A DNA stretch of 45,323 nucleotides from Parvularia atlantis (Eukaryota > Opisthokonta > Rotosphaerida): contig CALSCO010000481.1 in the NCBI GenBank assembly GCA_943704415.1, positions 1 to 45,323 of the forward strand, in the 5' to 3' direction. Position 1 is the first letter of the stretch, and every line of letters starts with the position of its first letter. The notes under the pieces were generated by a model. It searched no databases. It had not been told where the DNA came from and saw only the letters and a program-made list of their open reading frames with translations. The translations under genes and the position numbers were made by a program. Below are positions 8,675 through 21,435 of the stretch, one piece after another.

Positions 8675-10034
8675 TTAGCACACGACCGGTTCGCTCCCGC
8701 CCGCGTGGCGCACGTGCGCGCCCGCCGCGTCGATCGCGTACGCAAGCTGCGTCACGGGCGACATGGGCGACTTGACCACGCGCAGCCGCGCAGGTGGGCC
8801 GGGCTCGAGCGCGAGGCGCACGTTCACGGCGTGGCTCCAGGTGTTGCCGAGCGCCGGCACGGCCACGCCGGCCTCGGTCTGAATGTCGGACGCGGCTGAG
8901 CGCCCACGCGGTGAATGTGGGCATACATGTACACGCGCGCGGAAGGCAGCGGCCCGCACCCGCCGCCACGTCAAACTTGGCCGTGACTTGGTTCGTGACG
9001 AGCACCTGTCATCGCCGGCGTCAGCGCACGCGCCCTTCATCGCACGCGGCGTGCACCGGGATGCTGAAGGTCGAGCTGAGGTGTCTGGGCTCACGCAGCG
9101 TGAGCAGGCGGATACGAGCGTGGCGCACACACGCACTTGAGCGTCGAGGCGGTCGAGGCGAGCAGGTCTGTGCGCTCGATCAGCGAGCTCGCGCCAAAGT
9201 CCTTGCGGAAGAGCGACGCGATCGAGTCGACCACAACGAGGCGCGCGCGGCTCGCGACGATCAGCTGCTCCAGCCCCCGCAGCCTAGGCACGGCGGTCAG
9301 AACGGCGAGACGCGGGACGATGGAGCACGCACGTCTCGCCCAGCTCGCGCGCGCTCTCGACGTTGAGCACGCGCACGGCCTCGGCGACCCGCCGCACGGC
9401 GTCCGCGTCCCTGCCGGCCGCGTGCGATGCGATCTCGGCAAGGCTGCGCCACCGCACGAGCGTGAGTGAGCGGCTGCAGCAAGCGGCCACCGGGCTCACC
9501 GCGTCGCGCTGAACGCTGTAGTGCAACGACGGCCCTGTTTTTTAGCAGTTGAAGCGGCATCGGCGGGGGCGCAAGCGCACCCTGCTCCGTGTCGACGTAC
9601 ACGACGCCGCTGCCGTCGTCGCCCAGCGCCGCCGCGACGGCCGCCGTGAGGCAGAACTGCGTCTTGCCCACGCCGGCCGGCCCAACAACCTCGGTCACCA
9701 TGCCGCAAGGCAGGCCGCCGCGCAGCACGGCGTTGAGGTCGGCGTCGAGCGTCGGCAGTGCCGCGCGCCGTCGCCGCCGCTGCTGCAGCTCCTGCCTCGC
9801 CGGCGCGGCCGCGCGGCACACGGCCGCGAGCACCTCGCGCGCACGCAGCAGGTCGACGTCGAGCATCGCGACGAGATCGAGGTCGCTGAGCACGATCGCG
9901 TCCTGTGTGCATCCTCAGATTGCACGGCAGCAGCAGCAGCAGCAGCAACGCACCCGGCACGTCAGCACCTGCTGCTCGGCCAGGCGCTGCGCCAGCGCCG
10001 GATCGACGCCGGTGACGCGATGCAGCCTGCGCAT
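8675..10034 (-). CDS. RAD51B: RAD51B recombination paralog
   Basis: RAD51B belongs to the BCDX2 complex, which helps RAD51 filaments form at breaks and stalled forks. The ATG at 10034 gives MRRLHRVTGVDPALAQRLAE and VLTCRDAIVLSDLDL, the N-terminal helix-hairpin region. Walker A is GPAGVGKTQFC. VYVDTEQAFSATRLAEIAS follows, then Walker B LVVVDSIASLFRKDFGASS, then IPVLVTNQVTAKFD. The C-terminus has VPALGNTWSHAVNVRL and VVKSPMSP, diagnostic for RAD51B over C, D, XRCC2 and RAD51 itself. The stop is 8675-8677. Exons: 9954-10034, 9581-9902, 9500-9515 (16 bases), 9283-9443 split by an intron 9284-9332, 9137-9283, 9057-9084, 8960-9005 and 8675-8895. Most dikaryal fungi lack RAD51B, which helps narrow the organism. 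Confidence 0.93.
9927..9947. repeat. CAG repeat in RAD51B intron 1
   Basis: About seven CAG/CAA units (GCTG on the gene's strand) lie inside the first RAD51B intron, so they are not translated. A similar CAG/CAA run at about 10300-10321 is translated as poly-Ala in Furry. Confidence 0.75.
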
Positions 10035-10091
10035 CCGCGGCGAATCGCACTCGAGATTCGAGCGGTCACCCCACTGGTTGCGGTGCCGCGA
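10035..10091. promoter_or_regulatory. 57-base divergent promoter RAD51B/Furry
   Basis: Only 57 bases separate the two ATGs. The segment contains a near-palindrome CTCGAGATTCGAG and no TATA box. Transcription start sites for one or both genes must lie very near, or inside, the coding sequences. Confidence 0.5.
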
Positions 10092-10173
10092 ATGGCGTCG
10101 CTACCTCTGTCGCTCTCGTCCGTGCTCGCGCCCCCGACCGGCGGCGCGGGTGGCGCGGCGGGCGGCGACGGGC

Positions 10174-10207
<34 letters not shown>

Positions 10208-13200
10208 GCACGACCGCGGGCACGTGTTTGCGGCCGCGGCGACGTCGTTCTTCGCGCCAGGCACCGCGCCCGCAGCAGCGGCCAGTGCCGCACACACGGC
10301 AGCAGCAGCAGCAACAGCAGCCGCGGTAGTAGGAGCGGCGGCGGCGGCAGTAGTCAGCGGACCGCTCGGCAACTTTGGCCTCGCCGCCGACACGCCCGGG
10401 CGCTTCGCCGTGCAGCAGATGTTCAAGAAGCTCGTGGGCACGGCCGAGGGCGTGATCAAGCTCGTGCTAGACGTGCCGCTGGTGCGCTCTGCCGCCCCCA
10501 TGTGCCGTGCGGGTGCCGCTGGCTGACGTGCCACGGCGCATGCGCAGGAGCAAGAGGTGCCGCTCGGCAAGCTGTTCCAGGCCGGCTCGAACGACTTCCT
10601 CGACCAGCTTGTGACGGCGCTCGGGCGCATCGGCAAACACTGCGCCGCGCCCATCATCGAGGTCCTGCTCGAGTGGCGCGCGACCAACAGCCGCGAAGTC
10701 GACGCCGACGTGGCGCGAGCGCGCAGGTGCCGCTTGCAAGTCCGCGTGTGGCGCATGACGCAGCTGACACCGCGACGCCACGTAGCGCCGAGGTCAACTA
10801 CAAGCTGACCGTGCGCGAGGTCGCCGCCGTGCTCACCGAGCGCCGCACCCTGGCCGCCGACTTTGTCTTCTGCCGCGTATTGATTGAGCTCCTGCGCAAC
10901 GTCCGCCCCGAGGCCGTCAACCAGCCGATCTATTTGCGGCTTGAGGAGCTCGCGTTTGACGTCGTCAAGTCGGCCGACCCGTGCGTCTGCTGCGCTGCGC
11001 ACGCTGCTGCGCCCACACACATGCCGCACGCCGCACAGCGAGCAGCTGCAAAAGTTCAAGAACAAGCAGCGTGTGCACGACCTGTTCTCGGAATTGCTCG
11101 GCGCCATGTCGGGCCTGCGCTTTACCTCGGTCGCCGACCGCTTTCTCGAGGAGATTGGCTCGCTCAAGGAGCGCGAGAACGAGCGCGCCGAGATGCTCAT
11201 CAAGGCCATGCGCTTCTTTATCCTCAAGGCACGCGCGATGCGTGCGCCGCCTCGCACCCGCTGACCCGTACGTTGCGCAGATCTACCCAATGAACAAGCT
11301 CGAGGAGTCGGCCGACTTCCTGCAGACGTGCGGCCAGCTGTTCCAGGACGCGCACCACCTGAAGATCAAGCACAGCTTTGCCGAGCTCTTCGCCGACCTG
11401 CTCGCACCCATCGCCGAGGCACGCCCGCGGCTCGCGGACGTGCTGCTGTGCATCGCTGAGCCGTGTGCCAGGTTGTCAACGCCGAGGTCAACGTGCCGAC
11501 GTGGGTCAAGTCGATCGACGCCATTTATCGCAAGTCGATGCGCATGGCCGGCAAGCCGTACCACGTCGTGGTGTGCCGTAACGCGCAGCCGCTGCGTCGC
11601 GTGTGCTGACGCGCCCCCGCCAGATGGCCCTGCCGCTCGTCACGAACGTGCTGTGCGTGAGCAAGAAGGACTTTTTCCTGAGCAACTGGTACCCGTTCAT
11701 GGAGCAGTGCTGGGCCAAGTTTCGGGTGCGCGCGTTTGCACTGCAACTGGTGCTCTTGGCACACACTGAAACGCCGGGCACGCCGCAGCAAGAAAAGCCG
11801 ATGCGCGCGGTCGCGCTGCAGTGCATCTGCCGCCTGCTCTGGGTGTACTTCTTCCGGTGGAAGGAGTCCGACTCGAAGACGATGCCCAAGATCGACGCGC
11901 TCAGCAACGTGCTCTTCCCGCCGGGCAAGCGCTGGATCCAGCCGCAGGTGCGCGCGCAAGGCGCTGCAGCCTGCGCCTGCTCACGCGCTGCTCGCAGGAA
12001 ACAAGCCTCGAGGGCTTTGTGACGGTCGTGCACTACGTGACCATGCGCTACCTCGAGCACGGCATGACCAAGATCATCTTTAGCCTGCTCGGCACAGACC
12101 AGCTCGGCGTGGGCGCATCGCCAGACGCCGTGTGCGCTGACCGCGTCATCATCGCCATCAAGGGTGCGCGCGCTTGTCTCGTGCCTCGTGCGGCCGTGTG
12201 ACTTTGCGCGGTCGCGTCACACACAGCCTTCTTGCTCGCCATCGCCGACCTCGAGAAGGCCGAGAAGGTACCCGTGTTCCCCAAGTCGGCGAGCACGCTG
12301 CCGTCGAGCGGCACGGTCAAGTCAAGGCGGAAAGGTCTGCGCTGCGCCTGTGCACAGCGACGGCAGAGCCCTGACGCACGCACAGCGTTGAGCATGGCCA
12401 TGCGCGAGAGCGAGATCGCCGCGGCCGGCGTCACGCCGTACATGGCCGTGTTCAACACGTCGCTCGGGCACATCCTGCTCCTGATCGACGGTGCCATCGG
12501 CGTCTTCACCTTCCGCAACGACAAGATCGCGCTGAGCAAGAGCGTGGCCGAGGTCATCCCGAAGGAGCGGGTGCGTCATGCCGTGCGCCTGCTGCCACCT
12601 GCAGCTCACCCCACGGCGCCAGCTGTCGCTGCTCGACGTGGCCAAGACGATCCTGCGCGCGATCCCGCGCTGCATCCCCACGGCCGAGCTGGACGAGATC
12701 AAGGCGAGCACGTTGCCCGCGTCTCCAAGCCGGCGTCTGACCGGGCTGCGTGTCGCGCGCGCAGCTCTACGGCCTGATCGCCAACCTGTCGACGCACATG
12801 GACGTGAGCCTCGCGCTCGACGCGTCGCAGGCGCTCCTGCGCATCGCCGAGCAGTGCCCAGACCGACGTGTGCCGTTGATCTACTCGCTGGGGCACTTTG
12901 TCGCGAGCATCCCGGACCGCTACACGACGCAGCTGCAGCAGACCGTGCAGCTGTACGTGTCGTGCCTGGCAAACGTCATGCCGGCCGATGTGGTCTCGTC
13001 GGCCAACTCGGTCGCAGTGCAGGCGCTGATGGTGCGCCCCCCAGTGCGTGCACGACAATAAAAAGACTGTTCTCACCCGCGCTACGCAGCCCGGCGGCCT
13101 TGCCAACGCCGTCACGGGCCCGCTACGCATGATCGAGGACGCCGAGCGCATCGGCCTGCTACTCTGCTGCCACGTCAGCCCGACCGTGCGCGTGCTCGGG

Positions 13201-16200
13201 CTGCAGGTGATCCAGTGCGCGGGCGACCTGGGCAACAAGGTGCAGACGTTCGTGGCCGAGGGCATGACCACGTCGACCGCGGCCAGCGCCGCGCCGGCGG
13301 CCGAGCAGACGAGCGCGTCGATCGCACTCGCTGTCAAGGCGGCCAAGAAGGTGCGCGACGAACGCTCGTTTGGGAGCGTCTTGAGTGGCACGCGCAGGCC
13401 CGCCGCTCGTCGGACCTCGTCGTGATTGCACAGCGCGTGCAGCATGTAATGGAGGACACGGGCCAGGAGGCGCTCGAGAAGATCGCCAGTGCGTTTGCAG
13501 GGCCTGTGCGCTCGCAGTGTGCTCATTAACGACCGCAACGGCACGGCGCAGACGTCGAAATGGTCGACACGGGCAACAGCACGGCCGAGCGCAGCCCGTA
13601 CCACACGTTCCAGGACGTCGCCGCGGCAGACGGCCCGCAGGCGCACCTGGTGTGGATCCGCATCCTGTGCGAGATGATCAAGGCCGTCGTCGAGACCTGC
13701 CCGGGCCCCGTGCGCCGCTGCTGGCCCGACGTCGTAGCGCGGCTGCTGGAGATCCACCCGTCGATTGAGGCGACGATGGCGCCGACGCCCGGCACGATCC
13801 GGTGCGCGCCGTGCCTGCGTTGCTCGTGTGCAAGGCTGATGCGCTCACGCAGCTCGACGCTCGCGGGCATGCCCGGCTGGGCGGCCAAGTACGAGGTGCC
13901 CGCAACGGACGAGCGCGTGGCGCAGTGGCGCAACTACCTGTACTTTGCGTGCTGCGCCGGTGCGGCCGTGACGACGCGCGTGCGTGTACGCGAGCGGGCG
14001 CTGATGCGGCGATGCACCGCGCGCAGCGTTCACGCCCGAGACGCCCGGCGCGCTCGCCAAGAACAAGATCACGCATGTGCAGTCGGCTCGCGACCTCTTC
14101 CGGCTGATCTTGCCGCTGCTCAAGAGCGACAAGGACAACATCGTCGACGCTGTCGTCGGCTCGCTCGGCGTGACCAACTGGGTTGTGTACAAGGCACGCA
14201 GCGCCTGCACAGCGCATGAGCACGGGCTGATGAACGCGCGCGTGCAGGTCCTGCTGGAGGAATTGCACCCGACCGTCAAGAGCATCTACTCGGACGACCT
14301 CAAGGTGCGCAAGGTCTCGACGAACCGCAAGGTGGACGGCCTGCGCCTCGAGATCAGCCGCATCTACTACCTCACGGGCGACTTTTTCCGCCACCGCGTG
14401 TTCCTCGAGGACGACGGTGCGCGCGTACATGGGCCGTCGCTGTGCGGTGCTGACACGCCGTGCACAGCGCTCATGCAGATTGTCGTCGACTACATCAACC
14501 TGTCAAAGACGTACCTGAGCCTGGCGATGCCGTCGAATCCGTCCGACCTGGTGACGGTGCGCGGGCGCATGCACACATTTGTGTGCCAGCGCTGACTGTG
14601 GCGGCAGATGCGGCGCGACTTTTGCGGCTTTGTCGAGTCGCTGTACGACAACATCTCGCGCAACGAGACCATCTGCGCGCGCTACTTCCCGCCCAAGATG
14701 CGCTCGGCGCTTTTCTTCCTCTTCGCCGACTGGAGTGGCTACAACATGTCGCTGACGAGCATGCTGCGCGAGGAGCCGCGGCCGCTGGTGCGGGGCGTGC
14801 ATCGCGTCTGTCCTTAGGCCGCTAACGCGCGTGCAGGCGCATTCGCCCAGCAAGGAGATCAAGCGCAGCGTCGAGCGCGTGCACAAAGACTCTAAGGACA
14901 ACATCGACACGGACTTCCAGGCCCACGCGCCGATCGAGATGGCCGCATACAAGGGTGCGCGTGCACCGGCTGCGCTCCTGTGGTGCTGACATGCGCGAGC
15001 AGCAATGTCGGCGCTGTGCAAGGGCCGGCTCTTGATGCGCGACAAGCGCGTGTCGCGCGTGATGGGCGGCGGCGACTTTGAGGACCCGCTGTTTTCGTTC
15101 TCCAACATCTTCGAGTGGATCAACTCGCTGTTCCACGTGAGCGCATGGGCTGCGACGCGCACACTGTGCTGACGGCGGCGCGGGCGCCAGAACACGAATC
15201 CGCTGTACCACCGCGTGGCGCGCTCGGCACTCGAGAGCCTGCTGTTCTACAACAACAAGGAGCAGAGCCTGCTGGACACGGTCATCACCGAGTGGTGCGT
15301 ACTGGCAAACGTAAAGCGCGATGCACTCAACACGCACGTGTCTCCGCAGCTACACGGGCCCGGCCGACTCGCCCTCGACGCGCGGCTACTTTCTCGCGCT
15401 CGTGGACGTGTTCACGCGGCAGCAAAACTACCCGTGCCACCTGCCGACGATCCTCAACTTGATCCTGTTCAAGACGGCCGACCCGGACCAGCACATCCGC
15501 AAGTATGGTGCGTGCGCGGTTGCTGGTGTGTCTCAGCGGTGCGCGGCGCCTGACACGCCTGCCGCGCGATCGCTAGCCGTGCAGCTGCTGCAGCTGATCG
15601 AGGAGCGCTTCTTCCTGGCGTCGCTCGTTGCCGACTACCGCATCTCGCTCACGTCGTCGCTCCCGACCACATACAAGCAGTCGCAGCAGATCCTGTCGGC
15701 GCGCCTTGCACAGGACCACAAGGGCCTGACAACGGAGCTTCTGGCGGAGATGACGCGGCGCGTGGAGCTCGTGCCTGGAGTGCGTGCGCCTGCAGCACGC
15801 CTCCGCCTCGCACTGCTTACGCGGCGTGCATGCGCAGGCCCGCCAGCGCGACATGCTCACGATCGTGCTGCCGTGGATCGGCAACCTGAAGAACCTGAAC
15901 AGCTCGCCCGCGTCGTGGGTCGTCCTGACCAACCTGTTCTTCCTCACGGTCAAGTTTGGCGACGAGTACGTGAAGGAGATCGAGTCGCTTTGGATCAAGC
16001 TGACCGAGGACAGGTGGCGTTACGGGTCTGTCGTGGCTGCGTGGCTGACGCCGTGCGCGCAGCCCGGAGAACGTGCCGCACATCGTCACGTTCCTGCTCA
16101 AGACGGGCCTGGCCATCCGCAACGTTGAGTTTGCGTCGCACGCCAAAAAGGTCGTGGTGTACATCGGCCGGACGGCAGTGTGCCGCCAGGTGATCGACTG

Positions 16201-19200
16201 CTTGGTGGACCACATCGTGCCCGACCACAACCTCGCCGAGATTGTGACAACGGCATTCGGGCACTCGGCCAGCAGCTCGCGCGAGGTGCGTGCCCGCCGC
16301 ACTGTGCCTGTGGTCGCGTTGCTGAACGACACGCAGGGCACGGTCGAGACGATGGCACTGTCGGGCAAGGACGGCGGCGCGCGCGGCAGCGGCGGGCTGT
16401 ACATGGCGTCACTCACGTCGGTGCTGCCGCCGCCGGACGCCAACTCGTCCTCGGGCGCGAGCGTCCTGGGCACGGCGACGACGACAACAACTGGCGCAGG
16501 TGTGCAGCGGGCCATCTCCAAGTCGGAGCTGGCGTACATCCTGCTCGTTGACCTGACGATCGAGGTGCGGCGGCTGGTGCTGTGCTGTGCGCCTGCGCAC
16601 TCATCCCGCATGCACTCGGCCGCCAGATCAGCGAGGAGCTGCGGTCGCACCTGCCGCTGCTGCTGCACGTTGCGTTCTTGAACATGGACCACATCAGTGA
16701 CCACGTCTACGAGCAGTCGCGCCTGCTGTTCATCAACCTCGTGCACTCACTCGCGGCCAAGCTCGCGATCAAGCCCGAGGACCACTCGCGCGCGACGGCG
16801 CTCATCAGCACGCTCACGGACAAGGAGGGTGCGCGGCCGTGTTGTGCATCGTCGGCGCTCGCTCACTCGCCACTCGCAGGCACGCGCATGTGGGCGCACG
16901 AGGAGCGCAGCATCCACTTGGCGCGCCTGTCGAGCGAGAACGAGCTTGCGGCGCTGCTGCTGCGTACGCTCGAGGTGTTTTCGGTCGAGACGCCCGGTGC
17001 GTTGCTCGCGCAACACGCAGACGAGGCTGACAAGCGCGCGTAGATCTGCGGCAGAAATGGGCCTCGGTCGCGCTCACCTGGGCGACGACGTGCCCGTTCC
17101 AGCACCTCGCGAACCGGTCCGCGCAGATCTTCCGCGCGCTCAAGCCGGGGCTGCAGCAGCAGATGCTCGCCGACGTGCTCACGCGCCTGTCGGACACGGT
17201 GGCGTCCAGCCGGCTGGACAGTGCGTCTCGCTCGGGCTGTGTGTGTGTGTGTGTGTGGAGCTGTGCTAACCGCGTGCTCAGGCCGTATCTTTGCGCTCGA
17301 GCTGCTGACGACGCTCAACAGCTTCATCGACTCGCTCGACGCGGGCAAGCTTATCCTGTTTCCGCAGCTGTTTTGGGCGGCCGTCGCGATTCTCTCGTCC
17401 AACTACGACCACGAGTTTACCTGCGGCCTGCGCACGCTGGCCAAGCTGCTCGAGCGGCTCGACCTGTCGGACGAGTCTGTGCGCAACGTGCTCATGACCA
17501 ACGTGCGTTTGTGGCGAGGGTTTGCTGTTGCTGAGCCGCGCGCGCCCGCATGCAGCTCCCGCTCGACTGGCAGCCGCCGTTCACGGGCGTGCAGCCGCTC
17601 GTGCTCAAGGGCCTGATGTCGGAGGCGACCGAGCCCGCGACGATCACGTTTCTAAGCAAGCTGTGCACGATCAAGTGCGTCTGCAGAGTATGTCACCACT
17701 GCAGCTGACGGCACGCGCACGTGCGTGCAGGCCGGACACGTTCGTAGACACGTCCGAGGCGCGCGTGCTGTTCACGATCCTCGCGAGCCTGCCGTACCTG
17801 CACATCCACGCAGGCGAGACGGACGAGGCGCACGCATCATACGTGTACGTGGCCAACATCGCGCAGCTGTGCGACGCCAAGCAGCTCGGCAACCTGTCCA
17901 AGTGGTTCAAGAGTGCGTACTTGGTGGCTGAATTTGCGTGGCGTGCGCACTGACGCGTCGGCGCAGATTTCAACAAGCGGCGCCGATTTGACGAGGAGGC
18001 GCTCAAGCAGGTGTGCTCCTGTGCGCACAGCTGTGGTGGCTGACTGGTGCGCACGCGGCGCAGCTGGTCCTGGCGATCAAGGAGGCGTACTTTCCCGCGT
18101 ACGAGGTCGCGGCGCTGCAGTTCCTGCTCGACCTCGTGGACTTTGGGCCCGCCAACTACAAGGTGTGCTCGCTTGCCCGGGCCTGCGCCATCGCTCACGG
18201 CGTCGGCAGCGCCCGGTGCTGCTGGTGCTGCGCGCGGCGATCACGTACGTCGGCCTGTCGACCGCGTCCAACTCGACCGTGAACCACGAGGACCTGATCG
18301 GGCCTGTGTTCCGCCTGCTGAGCACCGAGTTTGTGGAGGAGGCGCTGCTGATCCTCGACCACACCGTGAGCGTCGCGAGCTCGGCCAAGATGTTCGTCGC
18401 TGCGCAGGCGTGCACGGCGTGCTGCTAACGCGCGGCGCTGCGCGTGTCTAGCTCGACCGCGGCGGCCCCGACCGGCAGCGAGACGGGCGACCTGTGGACC
18501 GGGCGGCGGCCGTGGTGGGTCACGCCCGAGGTCACGCAGTCGCTGTCGCGGCGCAAGCTGGCCAACGTCCGCGCGACTTGCATCGGCGCCAAGCCGCTCA
18601 GGCGCCGCAGCCGGCTGCTGACCGAGGACGAGATCAACGAGCTCTTCTCGACGCCCGAGACGCTCAGGTGCGCGTGTGCAGCAGCGTGGGGCAGCAGCTG
18701 AGACCATGCGTGACAGCGCGGCGTTCCTGAATTTGCCACACACGGCCACCGGCGGCACGAACGACTCGCCCAAGCTCGTGCGCTCGACCTCGCTCGACTA
18801 CAGCAACGATCTGCGCGCGCTGCACCTCATGCTCTCAAGCACGACCGAGGGCATTCTGCCGTCGCCGACCAGCACGACCGCGCCGGGGCTCGCCGTCGGC
18901 TCGGGCACGCTCGATAACCTGCTCGCGGCCGCCGGCGGCAACACGGTGGGTTCGCCCGTGTCACGCCCGCCGTCGTCGGCGATGCTGCATGTCGACAGCT
19001 CAAGCACGCTCAACGTCGCGAGCCCGCCGACGGTGGACGCTGCGGGCGGCATCGACGGCCAGATTGTGCTCTCGCTCAACGTGCCGCTCTCGCCAGCGCA
19101 GCAGGACGCGCTGTGGGTGCACTCATGGGCGGAGCGCGTAGGTGCTGACGGCGCTGCGCAGGGACATCCTCAGCGCGACACAGAGTGCGCCGCAGCTCGC

Positions 19201-21119
19201 GCTGTCGATGGGCTCGCAGCCGCTGGCCAAGGCGATCGAGAATAACAAGCGCAACACGCTGCGCCGCTCAAAGTCGGCGCCGCCGACCATGCGCGCGTCG
19301 TCCATGTGGTTCGTGGACCTGCTGCAGCAGCCGCTGTCGTACATCGTCGTCAAGATCCAGCTCCAGGTCCGTAGGCCCTGGTTGGGTGGCATGGCTGATG
19401 AGTGCACGCGCAGGAGTCGTACCGGTCGATCGCGCAGGGGTCGAGCGTGACGACGCTGATGCAGGACTTCGCCAGCGGCATGAACCTTGCACCGGAGCGG
19501 CTGCAGCTGATCTCGCTCGAGGCCGTGCGGCTGGCCGACGTGTTTGACAACCAGGGGTGCCTGCAGCCGCCGCTGTCGCCGCACGCCTCGGTTGACAACA
19601 TCAACCCGGCCGACGTGCGCGTCTCGCCCTCGTTAGAGTCGGTCTGCGTCGCGACGGTCGTGATCCTGTGCCGTGCGTGTGCGCTGCTCGTCCGCGCAGC
19701 CGTCGCTGATGCACGCGAACACGCAGTACCCACGGGCTCGTGCGCCGACGGACTCGTCGCGGCCGAGGAGCTCGCGCTGCTGACGCAGAAGACCGACAAC
19801 AGCGCGTTCGAGCGGCTGCGGCGGTTGGTGGACCCGTCGGCGCCACCGGCCGTGTTTGTCGGTGCGTGTGCGCGGCAGTTGGGGCGGTGCAGCTGATCTC
19901 TGTGCACGCAGCGTCGTCGGAGAAGCTGTACCCGTACGTGATCAGCGGGCAGACGATGGAGCCGCCCGTTTCGGTGGGCGCGCACCTCAGCGAGATGCTC
20001 TCGCCGCTACACACGTCGTTCCACAAGGTGCGCCTGTGGGTGGCAAGCGAGCCGTGGCGTAACGCACGAGTAGACGACCCGCACCAAGGTTGCGTGGACG
20101 GTCGCGGTTGAGACGTGGCAGCGCTGGTTCGAGTGCTTCCGCTCGGGTCTGACCGACCCGGCCGGGACCGACATCCCCGTAGAGTTCCGCGACGGCAAGA
20201 GCGACACGCTGACGGTGCGCTGAGTGCAGTGTGCGCGCGCGCGTCCTCACCCGGTCGCCCGCAGGACGCCGCCAAGCAGCACAGCATGCGCCGGGTCAGC
20301 GCGAGCCTGTTCCCGCAGCTGCACCAGATCGTAGCCCTGCTGCGCGACGACTTTAAGATGGCGCTCGAGCTGCGCCTCGCGTCGCTGTCGGCCAAGGCCG
20401 TGATCGTGCAAAACACGATCGCGCACTTGCGTGCGTGCCGGCCCTGCACGTGTGCGCCTGCGTGCGTGCTGATCGCCGCGCACGCAGTCAAGATGCTTGG
20501 CTCGATGCTCGACAACTTTGGCACGCCGCTGCTCACGTCGGCTGACGCGCCCGAGGTCGCCGACTGCGTTGCGCGGCTCGAGTCGTACGCATCGGTGCGC
20601 ACACGCTCGCATTGCCCGTCTCGCGCGCTCGCTCACGGCACGTGCGCACAGCGCCACCGCACGTGGCTGGAGGCGTTCGAGGCGCAGGAGCTCAAGGTCG
20701 CGACGGCCGTCACGACCGAGATGCGCGCCTACATTTACGAGCGCACCAACACGAACGGTTCGTTCGCGTATGTGGCGGCAGCGGGACTGATGCGTTGCGC
20801 GCGCACAGCCATGGTGCTCCGCGACGACTCGGACCAGCAGAATCGCTACGTCAGCGTCGCGCTCTGCAACCAGGCCACGCACTTTGTGCGGCTGCTGCAG
20901 TACGCCATCTCGTTCGAGATGCTCGTGCAGGACGTCTACGGCGCGCCCGCCGAGGTGCGCGCGTGCCACTGTGGGCAGCACTTTGACACACACGCGCGCG
21001 CGCACACACAGGGCAAGCTTCAGGCACAGTACATGGCCACCGTGCGCTCGTTCGTCTCGATCGCCACCTACGTCAGCACCATGCTCGCCGACGCCGCCCC
21101 GCCCGGACTCTTGTCGTGA
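10092..21119 (+). CDS. FRY: Furry / Tao3 / Mor2 cell-morphogenesis scaffold
   Basis: Furry proteins are giant HEAT-like scaffolds for NDR/LATS-type kinases in polarity and cell shape. The ATG at 10092 opens a disordered Gly/Ala-rich leader with a ten-Gly run. The conserved N-terminal domain follows: RFAVQQMFKKLVGTAEGVIK, NDFLDQLVTALGRIGKHCAA, LAADFVFCRVLIELLRNV, then VSKKDFFLSNWYPFMEQCW. Middle blocks include the well-conserved ALTWATTCPFQHLANRSAQI (about 17065-17130) and TFLSKLCTIK. The C-terminal region carries LRALHLMLSSTTEGILPSP and ends with FPQLHQIVALLRDDFKMALE. The stop is 21117-21119. I count roughly 35 short introns, almost all GTGCG...CTGAC...GCAG. Estimated protein length is 2,900-3,000 residues, normal for the family, and it looks intact. 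It is the longest gene here, about a quarter of the window. Confidence 0.95.
10176..10207 (+). repeat. GGC run coding for poly-glycine in Furry
   Basis: A near-perfect GGC trinucleotide run encodes about ten consecutive Gly in the disordered N-terminal leader of Furry, just before AHDRGHVF. It is followed at about 10265-10345 by Ala-coding GCA/GCG repeats. Confidence 0.85.
17238..17258. repeat. GT dinucleotide run in a Furry intron
   Basis: A (GT)n microsatellite lies immediately after a GTGCGT donor, inside a Furry intron upstream of the exon beginning GRIFALELLTTLNSFIDSL. It may slightly confuse donor choice. Confidence 0.75.
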
Positions 21120-21403
21120 GCACACACACACACACTGTACAGATCGCTTGCTTGCCAGCCTGCCGCACACAGGCGCCACATCTGCGCACCAGCACCGACG
21201 GCGGCCTTTGTTGAAGGGCATGACGAAGACCTAAGGACTCGCTGCCAGTGAGTGACCTGACGAAGACTCTGGTCGAAGGCTTCAATGACTGGAGAGCACT
21301 GGCAGAGCAGACCGAGTTGCCGCAGAACGAGTTCAGGCTGCCGAACCTACGTGGACAACACACGACGGGGCCTCGTTCGCGGCCGTTGTCACAGTGATGG
21401 TTT
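21120..21403. other. Intergenic stretch after Furry with an orphan open frame
   Basis: After the Furry stop come a short AC microsatellite (21121-21134) and GC-poorer sequence. A frame open from 21224 to its stop at 21395-21397 reads SDLTKTLVEGFNDWRALAEQ and then TELPQNEFRLPNLRGQHT. The composition looks protein-coding, yet there is no ATG at its head and no recognised partner exon. It could be a gene fragment, an unrecognised upstream exon or 5' leader of CPSF73, or chance. Confidence 0.4.
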
Positions 21404-21412
21404 ATATATATG
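21401..21412 (+). promoter_or_regulatory. TATA box of the CPSF73 gene
   Basis: TTTATATATATG is the only strong TATA-like element seen in the window. It lies about 25-35 bases before the CPSF73 ATG at 21436, so transcription probably starts within a few bases of the start codon. This is also the one clear gene with no divergent partner. Confidence 0.6.
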
Positions 21413-21435
21413 GTTGTCTTGTACTTCGATCAGCA

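Noticed and set aside
9927-9947. Poly-glutamine tract
   Set aside because: The CAG run lies in an intron of RAD51B and is read as poly-Ala or not translated in the neighbouring gene.
9962-11290. Long - strand open frame of about 440 codons opposite Furry
   Set aside because: It runs antisense through Furry exons and introns, has no domain and shows low-complexity composition. It is a shadow.
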